A stretch of DNA of 64,000 bases from Pararhizobium gei (GCF_029223885.1 NZ_CP119409.1:3064001-3128000), one strand, 5' to 3'. Positions 1-8,111 are shown, counted from the stretch's first letter. Notes: generated by a model not told the origin, from the letters alone. Numbers and translations: made by a program.

Positions 1-135
1 ACGAGACGCGTTTTCCAGCTGCGCATTTCCGGTGGTCGATCCGTCGCATTGCTCCGGCCTCGTTCGTTTTGCTCTGACAAGGATAAATTGCTCCGATTGA
101 TTCCCCTTTTTCGGAATATGCGCTAGGTACCCCTC

Positions 136-1038
136 ATGTTCAAACTTGCCCATATATCCGACATTCATCTCGGCCCGCTTCCCGACCTGTCCTTTCGCGA
201 ACTCGTGTCGAAGCGCATCACTGGCTTCGTCAACTGGCACCGCAACCGCCGCAACCATATGGTCGGCGACACGCTGAACCTCCTGATGGACGAGATCGAG
301 CGCATCGGTCCCGACCATCTCGCGATAACCGGCGACCTGGTCAATCTCGCCTCGTCGCGCGAAATCGAAATCATGACGGAATGGCTGAAGGAGGCGGGCG
401 AGCCTCAGAACATTTCCGTGGTTCCCGGAAATCACGATGCCTATGTTCCGGGTGCCTACGAGAAAACCACCAAGGCGTGGTACCCCTATATGCGCGGCGA
501 AGGCAGCCCGGCAGACTGGGACGACGATTTTCACTGCTTCCCATATATGCGTATCCGCGGACCGGTGGCGCTCATCGGCTGCTCGACAGCCGTTGCGACG
601 CCTCCCTTCGCGGCAAGCGGATATTTCGGCAGCCGCCAGGCACGCGAGACGGTCAACCTCCTGCGCGCCGCTGGCGAAGCGGGTTTGTTCCGTGTCGTCA
701 TGATCCACCATCCACCGATCCGTGGTGCGGCGTCCATGCACAAGCGCATGCTCGGCATCCGCCGCTTTGGCGCCACCATCTCGGCGGGCGGCGCCGAGCT
801 CGTTCTGCACGGCCACACCCATCTGAACACTGTGTATTCGCTGAAAGGCCAGATCAAACCGGTGCCCGTAGTCGGCATCGCGTCCGCCTCGCAGGGTCCG
901 GGGGGAAAGAAACCACCGGCAGCCTTCAACCTGTTTTCAATCTCGGGCAATCCCGGTCAGTGGGAGCTCGTTCGCGAGCGGTTCGAACTGATGGGGGATG
1001 GAAAGACGGCGACGCTTGCGGAAATGACGCAGTTCTGA
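136..1038 (+). CDS. Metallophosphoesterase (calcineurin-like)
   Basis: A 300-aa calcineurin-like phosphoesterase with the full set of metal motifs in order: HISDIHLG at residues 6-13, GDLVN near 67, GNHDAY near 97, HHPP near 190 and GHTHLN near 225. These bind a dinuclear metal centre that hydrolyses phosphomonoesters or diesters. No signal peptide or membrane segment is visible, so it is probably cytoplasmic. The substrate cannot be told from sequence; cyclic-nucleotide phosphodiesterase-like and nucleotide-processing members share this layout. The ATG at 136 is the first start in the frame. It stands as a single gene ahead of a secreted TPR protein 141 bases downstream. Confidence 0.88.
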   Translation: MFKLAHISDIHLGPLPDLSFRELVSKRITGFVNWHRNRRNHMVGDTLNLLMDEIERIGPDHLAITGDLVNLASSREIEIMTEWLKEAGEPQNISVVPGNHDAYVPGAYEKTTKAWYPYMRGEGSPADWDDDFHCFPYMRIRGPVALIGCSTAVATPPFAASGYFGSRQARETVNLLRAAGEAGLFRVVMIHHPPIRGAASMHKRMLGIRRFGATISAGGAELVLHGHTHLNTVYSLKGQIKPVPVVGIASASQGPGGKKPPAAFNLFSISGNPGQWELVRERFELMGDGKTATLAEMTQF

Positions 1039-1179
1039 TCGTCAATCCCTACTCGCCAAAACAACAAAACGGGGTATGCTTGATATGACCGGCCTCGGCC
1101 CTCCGTCATGGCAGGCTTGGGCCTGACGGTACGACCGGCAAGGCCCACTGCCCGCAACAGCGTCAATCAGGAGAGAACG

Positions 1180-1728
1180 ATGATTCACAGCAAGACCGCC
1201 CTGACCGCCCTCTATTGTCTCTCCATCGTTGGTTTCGGACAGGCCGCATGGGCTGCCGGCGAAGACACGTCCAATCCGCCGGAAAAGACCAAGACCTCGA
1301 CTGAATGCACCAGCGGTAAAGTCTGGGACGAGGCAAAAAAGGAATGCGTCGACGCCAAGAAGAGCGGACTCTCCGACGATATCCTGTTCAAGGCGGCACG
1401 CGAGCTGGCTTATGCCGGCCAGTTTGAAAACGCCCTGAAGGTTCTCGATGCCGTCGGCGACCAGTCGAGCGCCCGCGTTCTCAATTACCGCGGCTATGCC
1501 AACCGCAAGGCGGGACGCATGGAACTCGGCATGAGCTATTACCGGAAAGCACTTCAGGCCGACGAAAACTACATTCTCGCCCGCTCCTACATGGGGCAGG
1601 CGCTGGTCGAACAGGGTCAGATCGAGGAAGCCAGAGTACAGTTGGTCGAAATCCGCGATCGCGGCGGCGAAGACAGCTGGGCTTATCGGGCTCTTCTGGA
1701 GACGCTGGGCGGCGTGCGCCAATACTGA
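1180..1728 (+). CDS. Secreted tetratricopeptide-repeat protein
   Basis: A 182-aa protein with an N-terminal signal peptide (hydrophobic stretch ending near the AWAAGED cleavage-like site around residues 20-24) and two or three TPR-like helical pairs from about residue 65 to the end (for example the stretches around YRGYANRKAG and YMGQALVEQG). The ATG at 1180 is chosen over an upstream start at 1108 because it puts AGGAGAG at 1169-1175 as a ribosome site and gives a clean signal peptide. TPR proteins of this kind are periplasmic scaffolds; the partner is unknown. Two cysteines near residues 45 and 56 could form a disulphide. Confidence 0.82.
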   Translation: MIHSKTALTALYCLSIVGFGQAAWAAGEDTSNPPEKTKTSTECTSGKVWDEAKKECVDAKKSGLSDDILFKAARELAYAGQFENALKVLDAVGDQSSARVLNYRGYANRKAGRMELGMSYYRKALQADENYILARSYMGQALVEQGQIEEARVQLVEIRDRGGEDSWAYRALLETLGGVRQY

Positions 1729-1865
1729 CGAGAGAGCCCGAGGCCTATCCTGCGGGCATCTTTCTTGGAAAACGGTGTGGGGAACGTTTAAATAGTCACC
1801 GACGCGCGGCCTGCGGCTTGCGAACTGCGGGTCAAATGTTTCATATCAACCGGCATGTATATCGA

Positions 1866-1892
1866 CCCGGATGAATAAAGACCCCATCCGGG
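1866..1892 (+). promoter_or_regulatory. Stem-loop just before the ECF sigma gene
   Basis: CCCGGATG (1866-1873) pairs perfectly with CATCCGGG (1885-1892) across an 11-base loop. It ends nine bases before the ribosome site GGAAGAG (1902-1908) of the sigma gene, so in an mRNA it would sit in the 5' leader. It could affect translation or be a stop for upstream transcription, although no T-run follows. Function is inferred only. Confidence 0.4.
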
Positions 1893-1910
1893 ACGTTCTT
1901 TGGAAGAGCA

Positions 1911-2429
1911 ATGCGTCCAGCGGCAGAATCGAACGAATTCAGACGTGACTTGGTCAGTGTGCTGCCCAAGCTGCGGCGTTTTGCGATGACGTTGACGCGC
2001 AATTCGGCGGATGCGGACGACCTGGTTCAGGAGGTCTGCGAGCGGGCGATCACCCGCAGCCACTTGTGGAACGGAGAAGGCCGCCTCGAGAGCTGGATTT
2101 ACGCAATGACACGCAACCTCTGGATCGATGAAATCAGGAAGCGCAGGGTGCGAACCGGCAGCGGCACCATCGACGCATCGGAACAGGACGAATTGTCGGT
2201 TGAAGCTTCCGGCGAAAAGGCCGTCTACGCCAACCAGCTACAGAAAATGATCCTGTCCATGCCGGAGGGTCTGGCGAGCGTCTTCGTTCTGGTCAATGTC
2301 GAGGGCCACAGCTATCGCGAAGCCGCCGACATATTGAAGATCCCAATCGGGACAGTGATGAGCAGGCTTTCGACGGCGCGTATGCGTCTGGCCGCCATGA
2401 TCACCGAGACGGCAGAAAGGAGGGCCTGA
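1911..2429 (+). CDS. ECF-type RNA polymerase sigma factor
   Basis: A 172-aa sigma-70 family factor with only regions 2 and 4, the extracytoplasmic-function (ECF) layout. Region 2 is seen in residues 10-80 (LTRNSADADDLVQEVCERA, then SWIYAMTRNLWIDEIRKRR), and region 4 helix-turn-helix in residues 115-165 (EGHSYREAADILKIPIGTVM). It redirects RNA polymerase to a stress regulon. The start has a good GGAAGAG site at 1902-1908. The anti-sigma gene follows with a three-base gap, so the two are translated as a pair. No PhyR-type response regulator is nearby, so an assignment to the EcfG general stress system is not supported. Confidence 0.92.
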   Translation: MRPAAESNEFRRDLVSVLPKLRRFAMTLTRNSADADDLVQEVCERAITRSHLWNGEGRLESWIYAMTRNLWIDEIRKRRVRTGSGTIDASEQDELSVEASGEKAVYANQLQKMILSMPEGLASVFVLVNVEGHSYREAADILKIPIGTVMSRLSTARMRLAAMITETAERRA

Positions 2430-2432
2430 CCA

Positions 2433-3266
2433 GTGCAAAGCACGAAAGGGCTCGCGCTCGAAGTTCGGCTGTCCGCCTTTATCGACGGCGAAGTGACTGA
2501 CGAGGATCGCAAGGAACTGGAGCAGCTGATTGCCCGCGACGATGAGGCGCGACGGCTGTTGGAGACCCTGAAGTCGGGCACTGCTTTTGGCAACAAGGCA
2601 TTCGAGGAGTTTCTCCACGATCCGGTGCCGCTTTCGCTCGTGCGTGGTATCAAACAAGGCACCGCGGCCAATCCCAAGGCAGCACGCGTCATCCCTGCGG
2701 CGGCGCGCAAGACGAAGGTCAAGATCTGGCCCCGCGCACTGGCGGCCTCAGTGACATTGCTTCTTGTCGGCGGTTCCACGGGTTTCCTGATCGGCAAGAC
2801 CAGCGACGACGATGCACGACTGACGAAAACCGCGGCGGCCCGGACCTGGCTGGACGATATTGCCGACTATCATCGTGTTTATTCGCGCCAGACAGCCGAA
2901 CATCTGGTGGAAGTTCGCCCCTCGTCGGACGGCCGGATGGAGAGCTGGCTGGCATCGAGCGTCGGGGTCAATTTTTCCCTGCCGGATCTTGGCGAACGCG
3001 GCCTGACATTCGAAGGTGCCCGCCTGCTGGTCGCAGCCGGCAAGCCGGTCGCCCAGCTGATCTACAAAAACGACAGCGGCGACGTCTTTGCGATCTGTTT
3101 CCTGAAAGGCAAGCCTGGACAGCCGGATTCGAAAATGACCGAAAGCATCAACGACGATATCTCCATGATCTCATGGCAGAAGAACGGCGCATCCTACGTG
3201 GTCGTCGGCCCGTCCTCAGAGGCAAATCTCGAGCAACTTGCCGACGCCGTCGAGACGACGATCTGA
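2433..3266 (+). CDS. Membrane-anchored anti-sigma factor
   Basis: A 277-aa protein starting at GTG, three bases after the sigma gene. Residues 8-48 form the short helical anti-sigma N-domain (SAFIDGEVTDEDRKELEQLI). A transmembrane helix spans about residues 101-121 (RALAASVTLLLVGGSTGFLI), leaving a periplasmic domain of about 150 aa. I do not see the His-x3-Cys-x2-Cys zinc motif common in ZAS-type anti-sigmas, so binding is probably zinc-independent. It should hold the upstream ECF factor inactive at the inner membrane until a periplasmic signal arrives. Identity as anti-sigma rests on operon position, the N-domain pattern and topology. Confidence 0.85.
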   Translation: MQSTKGLALEVRLSAFIDGEVTDEDRKELEQLIARDDEARRLLETLKSGTAFGNKAFEEFLHDPVPLSLVRGIKQGTAANPKAARVIPAAARKTKVKIWPRALAASVTLLLVGGSTGFLIGKTSDDDARLTKTAAARTWLDDIADYHRVYSRQTAEHLVEVRPSSDGRMESWLASSVGVNFSLPDLGERGLTFEGARLLVAAGKPVAQLIYKNDSGDVFAICFLKGKPGQPDSKMTESINDDISMISWQKNGASYVVVGPSSEANLEQLADAVETTI

Positions 3267-3330
3267 GGCTTGGGTTCCAAAAACACACGAAGCTCAATCG
3301 CCGTTCCGGTCGTGGCCGGTTTGAACACTG

Positions 3331-3366
3331 AAATGGCTGCGCCGCATTGTTGGCGCAGCCATTTTT
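3331..3366 (+). terminator. Rho-independent terminator, sigma/anti-sigma operon
   Basis: AAATGGCTGCGCC (3331-3343) pairs with GGCGCAGCCATTT (3352-3364) over an eight-base loop, followed by a T-run to 3366. It lies 65 bases after the anti-sigma stop and 12 bases past the converging leuA end, so it may serve leuA as well, though the T-run on the minus side is weaker. Confidence 0.85.
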
Positions 3367-3378
3367 CTGGCGCTAAGC

Positions 3379-5094
3379 TTATAGCGAGACTGACTGTTGT
3401 TGAAGAACGCGGTTGGCAGCGGAAACGATGGCTTCGAGGGACGCTGCGACAATGTTGGTGTTGATCCCTACGCCAAACAGCTTCCCGCCGGGATATTCCA
3501 CTTCGACATAGGCGATGGCCGCTGCATTCGAGCCGTGCTGCAACGAATGCTCGGAATAGTCTGCAACCGACATGTCGACGCCGAGATAGATCGACAAGGC
3601 ATTGATGAAACCGTCGATCGGCCCTGTACCCTGGCCCTCGATCCGCTTCGTTTCCCCTTTGTCGGTAATCTCGGCGGCCACAATGCGCACGCCCTTGTGC
3701 TCGCCGACCGGGTAGGTGTGATGATCGACAAAGCGGATGCGTGCGCCTGGCTGCTCCACATAGCGCTCCAGGAAGCGCGCATGGATCGCTTTCGACGGCA
3801 ATTCCTTGCCGTGTTCATCTGTGATGCGCTGGATGTCCTCGCGGAATTCGACCTGCAGATTGCGCGGCAGGTTGATGCCGTAATCCTCTGCCAGGATGTA
3901 GGCGATGCCGCCCTTGCCCGACTGCGAATTGATACGGATGATCGCCTCGTAGGAGCGTCCGACATCCTGCGGATCGATCGGCAGATAGGGCACTTCCCAC
4001 TGCGGCTTGTTGGCGACCTTGATCGCTTTCATGCCCTTGTTGATCGCATCCTGGTGCGAGCCTGAAAAAGCCGTGTAGACCAGTTCGCCGACGTAGGGGT
4101 GGCGTTCCGAGATCGCCATCTGGTTGGAATATTCGTAGACATCCTTGATCCGCTCGATATCCGAACAATCGAGTTCAGGATCGACCCCTTGTGTGAACAT
4201 GTTGAGCGCCAGCGTTACGACGTCGACATTGCCGGTGCGCTCCCCATTGCCGAACAGGGTGCCTTCGACACGGTCGGCTCCCGCCATCAGTCCCAATTCC
4301 GTCGCCGCAATGCCGGTGCCGCGGTCATTGTGCGGATGCAGCGAAATGATCAGGTTCTCGCGGTCGTCGAGGTTGCGGCACATCCACTCGATCTGGTCGG
4401 CATAAATGTTCGGCGTCGCCATCTCGACGGTCGAGGGCAGATTGAGGATCAGCTTGTTGTCAGCCGTCGGCCGGATGATTTCGGTCACCGCATTGCAGAT
4501 CTCCAGCGCGACCTCCAGTTCGGTGCCGGTAAAGCTCTCGGGCGAATATTCGAAGCGGAAATCGCCGCCCGCCTTCGCCGCCATGTCGGTGATCATCTTG
4601 GCAGCGTCGGTAGCGATCTGCTTGATCCCCCGCACATCCTTCCCGAACACCACGCGTCGCTGCAGCTCGCTTGTCGAATTGTAGAAGTGAATGATCGGCT
4701 TCGTCGCCCCCTGCAGGGCTTCGAAGGTACGCGTGATCAGCTCCGGGCGGCATTGCACCAGCACCTGCAGCGACACGTCCGCAGGCACATTGCCTTCCTC
4801 GACGCACCAGCGGGCAAAATCGAAATCCGTCTGCGAGGCGGAGGGAAAGCCGATCTCGATCTCCTTGAAGCCCATATCGAGCAGCAATTGAAACATCCGG
4901 GCTTTGCGGTCATGGCCCATCGGATCGACCAGCGACTGGTTGCCGTCGCGCAAATCGACCGAACACCAGATCGGCGCCTTGGTAATGGTTTTGCCCGGCC
5001 AGGTGCGATCGGGAATGTCAATCTGGGGATAGGATTGATATTTGACCGCGGCTTCGGGCATGCCCTGCTTGACGGTGTGGGATTTCATGATCAT
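3379..5094 (-). CDS. leuA: 2-isopropylmalate synthase
   Basis: A 571-aa enzyme that condenses acetyl-CoA with 2-ketoisovalerate, the first committed step of leucine synthesis. The catalytic TIM barrel is at about residues 40-330, with the metal and substrate motif DLRDGNQSL near 48-56 and HPHNDRG near 250. The C-terminal regulatory domain (about 430-570) is where leucine feedback acts in this family. The length and the N-terminal YQSYPQIDIPDRTWPG segment mark the longer LeuA2-type subfamily. ATG 5094 has AGAGAAG in front; a second ATG two codons on is possible. The 160 bases upstream hold a strong stem-loop and a Leu-rich leader peptide, suggesting translation-coupled attenuation. Confidence 0.95.
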   Translation of the reverse strand: MIMKSHTVKQGMPEAAVKYQSYPQIDIPDRTWPGKTITKAPIWCSVDLRDGNQSLVDPMGHDRKARMFQLLLDMGFKEIEIGFPSASQTDFDFARWCVEEGNVPADVSLQVLVQCRPELITRTFEALQGATKPIIHFYNSTSELQRRVVFGKDVRGIKQIATDAAKMITDMAAKAGGDFRFEYSPESFTGTELEVALEICNAVTEIIRPTADNKLILNLPSTVEMATPNIYADQIEWMCRNLDDRENLIISLHPHNDRGTGIAATELGLMAGADRVEGTLFGNGERTGNVDVVTLALNMFTQGVDPELDCSDIERIKDVYEYSNQMAISERHPYVGELVYTAFSGSHQDAINKGMKAIKVANKPQWEVPYLPIDPQDVGRSYEAIIRINSQSGKGGIAYILAEDYGINLPRNLQVEFREDIQRITDEHGKELPSKAIHARFLERYVEQPGARIRFVDHHTYPVGEHKGVRIVAAEITDKGETKRIEGQGTGPIDGFINALSIYLGVDMSVADYSEHSLQHGSNAAAIAYVEVEYPGGKLFGVGINTNIVAASLEAIVSAANRVLQQQSVSL

Positions 5095-5211
5095 TGCGGC
5101 TTCTCTTCATGTCTGAGGCGCATTTGTGCCTGCAATAACCGATCGACGGTCGCATTGCGACGGCAAAATGCCAACTCTCGGGTTCTTTTCGTGTCTGAAA
5201 TCAGGGATGAC

Positions 5212-5254
5212 AAGGAGCTGGGGCCGGTGGGCTTTCGGCCACCGGGCGCTCCTT
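5212..5254 (-). promoter_or_regulatory. leuA leader stem-loop (candidate attenuator)
   Basis: On the minus strand AAGGAGC pairs with GCTCCTT (outer, plus positions 5248-5254 and 5212-5218) and CCGGTGG with CCACCGG (inner, 5239-5245 and 5224-5230). The base of the stem coincides with the last base of the leader stop codon, so a ribosome finishing the leader would cover it. A competing pairing, CCGGG inside the last leader codons (5262-5266) with CCCGG (5242-5246), would break the inner stem. No T-run follows, so whether it terminates transcription or gates translation is open. Confidence 0.55.
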
Positions 5255-5373
5255 TAAAGAACCCGGCAACCGCGTGTAAGGCCGAGAAGAAGAAGCGAGG
5301 CGCACGAACGGTCCGCAAAGGCAGTCTGCCCGCGGAAACCCTGTCCGATGATGATTGCGCCCGTCTTTAACAT
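5254..5373 (-). CDS. leuA leader peptide (four consecutive Leu codons)
   Basis: A 39-codon reading frame on the minus strand, ATG at 5373-5371 and TAA at 5256-5254, ending SCASLLLLGLTRGCRVL. The four Leu codons CTT CTT CTT CTC occupy 5284-5295, about ten codons before the stop. It lies 160 bases ahead of leuA and its stop codon abuts the stem-loop, the standard geometry for ribosome-mediated attenuation by leucyl-tRNA shortage. No ribosome site precedes the ATG; instead a -10-like TATACA ends eight bases before it, pointing to a leaderless transcript as described for rhizobial trpL. The family knowledge is attenuation control of amino-acid genes; the function here is inferred. Confidence 0.7.
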   Translation of the reverse strand: MLKTGAIIIGQGFRGQTAFADRSCASLLLLGLTRGCRVL

Positions 5374-5380
5374 GAGGCGA

Positions 5381-5409
5381 TGTATAGCCGCAGATGATAG
5401 CAAGGGCAA
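5381..5409 (-). promoter_or_regulatory. Predicted promoter of the leuA leader
   Basis: On the minus strand TTGCCC (plus 5404-5409) and TATACA (plus 5381-5386) are separated by 17 bases, a good sigma-70 match. The expected transcription start falls at or within a base or two of the leader ATG at 5373. Confidence 0.55.
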
Positions 5410-5431
5410 GTCTCGATCGCAGTCGTTGAAA

Positions 5432-5453
5432 ATGTAGCCGCTTGCAGCTACAT
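5432..5453. promoter_or_regulatory. Operator palindrome of the Phd/VapC pair
   Basis: ATGTAGC (5432-5438) and GCTACAT (5447-5453) form a perfect inverted repeat with an eight-base spacer, ending seven bases before the antitoxin ATG. Phd/YefM antitoxins autoregulate by binding such palindromes. The same TGTAG half-site recurs at the second Phd-type pair (52986-53003). Confidence 0.65.
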
Positions 5454-5460
5454 TGGCCGT

Positions 5461-5736
5461 ATGACGCAAATCCCGATCCGTGAGGCCAAGAACAAGCTGA
5501 CCGAACTTGCCCGCCGCGTCGAAGCAGGCGAGCGCATAACCGTGACCCGGAACGGCAAGCCGGTAATGGAGCTTGTGCCAGCGAAGGAGACTGGGGGGAT
5601 CAATTGGGAGGGTGGAAAAGCCTACAAAAAGGAGCGTGGGATAACAAATTTCTTCGGAGAAATTCCAGCTGATTTCGATGACCCGCTAGCTGAAGATTTC
5701 CTTATCACACCCTTGCCGCCTCTGCAGGGAAAGTAA
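5461..5736 (+). CDS. Phd/YefM-family antitoxin
   Basis: A 91-aa antitoxin. Residues 1-45 match the Phd/YefM DNA-binding fold (IPIREAKNKLTELARRVEAG, then RITVTRNGKPVMELVP). The C-terminal half is charged and Pro-rich and should wrap the toxin. Two bases separate its stop from the GTG of the PIN toxin, the usual translational coupling. It is expected to neutralise the nuclease and, with it, repress the palindrome at 5432-5453. This Phd-PIN combination is normally labelled VapBC by its toxin. Confidence 0.88.
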   Translation: MTQIPIREAKNKLTELARRVEAGERITVTRNGKPVMELVPAKETGGINWEGGKAYKKERGITNFFGEIPADFDDPLAEDFLITPLPPLQGK

Positions 5737-5738
5737 GA

Positions 5739-6125
5739 GTGGCAAGATTGTTGGACACACATATCTTCCTGGCAATTGTTGAAGAGCGTATTGCCACACT
5801 TCCTTTATCGATCCGGGAAGAAATCTCAAATCCGAATGGAAGATTTTACCTGAGCGTCGCAAGCTTGTGGGAAATCGCGATCAAGCATCGTCTGGGCAAA
5901 CTTCTGCTGAAAACAGGGCTTGAAGAGCTTCCCGAAACAGCGCGAAGTTACAATATCGCGCTGATTTCCATCAACGAACATCACGCGCTCGCACCCGTAA
6001 CCCCGGAACCACCAACACGTGATCCGTTCGACAGACTTCTACTCGCCCAATGCGCTGTCGAAGGCATGAAACTCGTGACAATCGATACGGCGCTTGCCGG
6101 TCATCCGCTTTCCGCGACCGCCTGA
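5739..6125 (+). CDS. vapC: PIN-domain toxin (VapC type)
   Basis: A 128-aa PIN-domain ribonuclease starting at GTG. The four acidic residues expected for the metal site are present: Asp6 in LLDTHIF, Glu45 in SLWEIAIKHRLGKL, Asp98 in RDPFDRLLLAQ and Asp116 in LVTIDTAL. Toxins of this family cut tRNA or rRNA when the antitoxin is degraded. The LWEIAIK segment is typical of the PIN subgroup paired with Phd-like antitoxins. The pair sits between leuA and clpP and looks slightly richer in A+T than its neighbours by eye, as often seen for transferable TA modules. Confidence 0.9.
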   Translation: MARLLDTHIFLAIVEERIATLPLSIREEISNPNGRFYLSVASLWEIAIKHRLGKLLLKTGLEELPETARSYNIALISINEHHALAPVTPEPPTRDPFDRLLLAQCAVEGMKLVTIDTALAGHPLSATA

Positions 6126-6130
6126 CCACG

Positions 6131-6160
6131 AAAAACCCCGCCGGAAAGAAACCGGCGGGG
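6131..6160 (-). terminator. Rho-independent terminator of clpP
   Basis: CCCCGCCGG (6136-6144) and CCGGCGGGG (6152-6160) form a nine-pair perfect stem with a seven-base loop. On the minus strand it is followed by TTTTT (plus 6131-6135), 25 bases after the clpP stop. Confidence 0.9.
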
Positions 6161-6185
6161 TCTGAGACGTCGTTCAAGACCAATG

Positions 6186-6767
6186 TCAGATATCTGACTG
6201 CGAGGTCACAATGCGCGAGACGAGGCCGTAGGCCTTGGCTTCCTCGGCGGACAGCCAGTAATCGCGGTCCGTGTCCTTGGCGATCTTTTCATAGGACTGG
6301 CCGGTGGCTGCCGCGAAAATCCGGTTCAGGCGCTCGTTCATCTTGATGATTTCGCGTGCCTGGATCTCGATATCCGACGCCATGCCACGTGTGCCGCCCG
6401 AGGGTTGATGCAACAGGAAACGCGTGTTGGGCAGGCAAATGCGGCGTTCCTTCGGAGCCGCCACGTAGATCAGCGCGCCCGCAGAAGCGACCCAGCCCGT
6501 TCCGATCATCCAGACCTTCGGCTTGATGAACTTGATCATGTCGTGAACGGAATCGCCGGACTCGACGTGTCCGCCAGGCGAATTCACATAGACGCGGATG
6601 TCTTCGTCGCTGGCCGCGGACAGCGCAACAAGCTGCGTGTTGACCTTCTGCGCCAATTCCTGCGTGATCGAGCCGTAGATGAAGATCGAACGCGACTTGA
6701 AAAGGTTCGCCTCCGTTTCCTTGCCAAGCGGCAGTTCCTTTGTCTTGTCGTCGTCTTCTTCGTTCAT
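6186..6767 (-). CDS. clpP: ATP-dependent Clp protease proteolytic subunit
   Basis: A 193-aa serine protease subunit; two heptamer rings form the barrel that degrades proteins unfolded by ClpA or ClpX. The catalytic triad is visible: Ser95 in VASAGALIY, His120 in FLLHQPSGG and an Asp near 169 in [11 protein letters not shown]. The N-terminus ([17 protein letters not shown]) and the GTGWVASAG form around the Ser differ from the housekeeping ClpP1/2 of rhizobia, so this is probably one of their extra paralogues (ClpP3-like). The ATG at 6767 is chosen for GGGAGAG five bases upstream; the longer in-frame extension to 6947 has no such site. Confidence 0.9.
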   Translation of the reverse strand: MNEEDDDKTKELPLGKETEANLFKSRSIFIYGSITQELAQKVNTQLVALSAASDEDIRVYVNSPGGHVESGDSVHDMIKFIKPKVWMIGTGWVASAGALIYVAAPKERRICLPNTRFLLHQPSGGTRGMASDIEIQAREIIKMNERLNRIFAAATGQSYEKIAKDTDRDYWLSAEEAKAYGLVSRIVTSQSDI

Positions 6768-7015
6768 GCGAACTCTCCCGCGAAATAAATTCAAATGTTC
6801 TGCCGCTGTCAGATAAGGCGACTCGACCGCGAAAACAATGCAACAAAACCGGTTGCCGACGAAAGGGCCAATCCGCGACCGCATGTCGCTATGGTAAAGG
6901 CGTCCCTTTCCGGCAAATGCCGTATGGACAGACGCGCAATGCGCCATAAGATGGACGACGCCAGATCAGCATCGGCGGGTTGCCTTCCATCTCCCGCCCC
7001 TCGACGGGGAACATC

Positions 7016-7594
7016 ATGAAAAGACGCATTCTTATCGCAGCGACCGCTTTCGCCGCCTCATCCGCACCTGCCTTTGCCCATCTTGGTCCTGCGGAGCACG
7101 GTTCCCTGGCGGCCGGCTTCATGCATCCGCTCTCGGGTGCCGATCATATCCTTGCCATGGTCGCTGTCGGCCTTTGGGCGGCGCAGATCGGTGGCCGCGC
7201 GCTCTGGGCCGTGCCCGGCGCCTTTGTCGCCATGATGGCGGCCGGCTTCGGGCTCTCCATGGCCGGTGGCCATCTGCCCCTGGTCGAGCCGGCAATCCTC
7301 GCTTCGGTCGTTGCGCTTGGCCTGCTGCTTGCGATGGCGGCGCGTCTCCCCATCGCAACCTGCGCCGCGATTGTCGGCATCTTCGCGATGTTCCATGGTT
7401 ATGCCCACGGCGGCGAACTGGGCTTCGCCAGTGCCTTGCCCTTCGGTACGGGATTTGTCCTTTCAACCGCGCTCCTGCATGGTGTCGGGATGGCACTCGG
7501 GTTCGGCATCGGAAGAATGCCTTCCAGCATGACGCTCTCCCGCGTCATTGGCGGCATGACGGCTGCTGCCGGACTGGCGCTGGCCTTCAACTGA
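7016..7594 (+). CDS. HupE/UreJ family membrane protein
   Basis: A 192-aa protein with a signal peptide (residues 1-20, ending APAFAH) and about six membrane helices. The conserved HupE/UreJ segment HLGPAEHGSLAAGFMHPLSG follows the cleavage site, and a second His pair lies in AMFHGYAHGGELGF. Members of this family are thought to pass nickel (or cobalt) across the inner membrane for hydrogenase or urease. Neither enzyme is encoded in this window, so the metal cargo is uncertain. GGGGAA precedes the ATG at 7016. Confidence 0.88.
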   Translation: MKRRILIAATAFAASSAPAFAHLGPAEHGSLAAGFMHPLSGADHILAMVAVGLWAAQIGGRALWAVPGAFVAMMAAGFGLSMAGGHLPLVEPAILASVVALGLLLAMAARLPIATCAAIVGIFAMFHGYAHGGELGFASALPFGTGFVLSTALLHGVGMALGFGIGRMPSSMTLSRVIGGMTAAAGLALAFN

Positions 7595-7618
7595 CCAGAT
7601 CCCGCTGGACAAACCAAG

Positions 7619-7642
7619 TGGCGGCAACAATGCCGCCATTTT
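7619..7642 (+). terminator. Terminator after hupE
   Basis: TGGCGGC (7619-7625) pairs with GCCGCCA (7632-7638) over a six-base loop and is followed by TTTT. It lies 25 bases after the HupE-family stop and just before the converging queF end. Confidence 0.75.
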
Positions 7643-7646
7643 ATGT

Positions 7647-8111
7647 TCAGCCGCGGCCGCGATAGGGCTGGACACCCTGGTCCGGCAGCCAGACGCCTTC
7701 CGGCGGCTTGCCGGTCTGCCAGAAGACATCGATCGGAATTCCGCCGCGTGGATACCAGTAGGCGCCGATCCTCAGCCATTTCGGAGCCAGCAGGTCGACC
7801 AGCCGCTTGGCGATATCGAGCGTGCAGTCCTCATGAAAGGCACCGTGATTGCGGAACGCATGAAGGTAGAGCTTCAGCGACTTCGATTCGACCAGCCACC
7901 CATCCGGCACATAGTCGATCACGATATGGGCGAAATCCGGCTGGCCGGTCATCGGGCAGAGCGAGGTGAATTCCGGCGCTGTGAAACGCACGACATAGTC
8001 TATATCATTGTGACTGGCCGGCACGCGCTCGAGCACGGCGCCCTCCGGGCTGTGCGGCGCCGCCACTGTCTGGCCGAGCTGGGACAGGCCTGAAACATCG
8101 GTCTTCGTCAT
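7647..8111 (-). CDS. queF: NADPH-dependent 7-cyano-7-deazaguanine reductase
   Basis: A 154-aa QueF of the short unimodular type. It reduces preQ0 to preQ1 in queuosine synthesis. The catalytic Cys52 and Asp59 lie in [13 protein letters not shown], and the QueF motif [20 protein letters not shown] binds NADPH. The start at 8111 overlaps the stop of the upstream cation transporter by ATGA, so the two are co-translated. No other queuosine genes are nearby. Confidence 0.95.
   Translation of the reverse strand: MTKTDVSGLSQLGQTVAAPHSPEGAVLERVPASHNDIDYVVRFTAPEFTSLCPMTGQPDFAHIVIDYVPDGWLVESKSLKLYLHAFRNHGAFHEDCTLDIAKRLVDLLAPKWLRIGAYWYPRGGIPIDVFWQTGKPPEGVWLPDQGVQPYRGRG

Noticed and set aside
1741-1910. 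EcfG-type promoter (GGAAC with downstream CGTT) before the ECF sigma gene
   Set aside because: A GGAAC is present near 1781 but no CGTT at the needed spacing could be found.
4099-5370. 423-codon plus-strand frame opposite leuA
   Set aside because: Antisense shadow; leuA motifs are complete and the frame would also cross the leader region.
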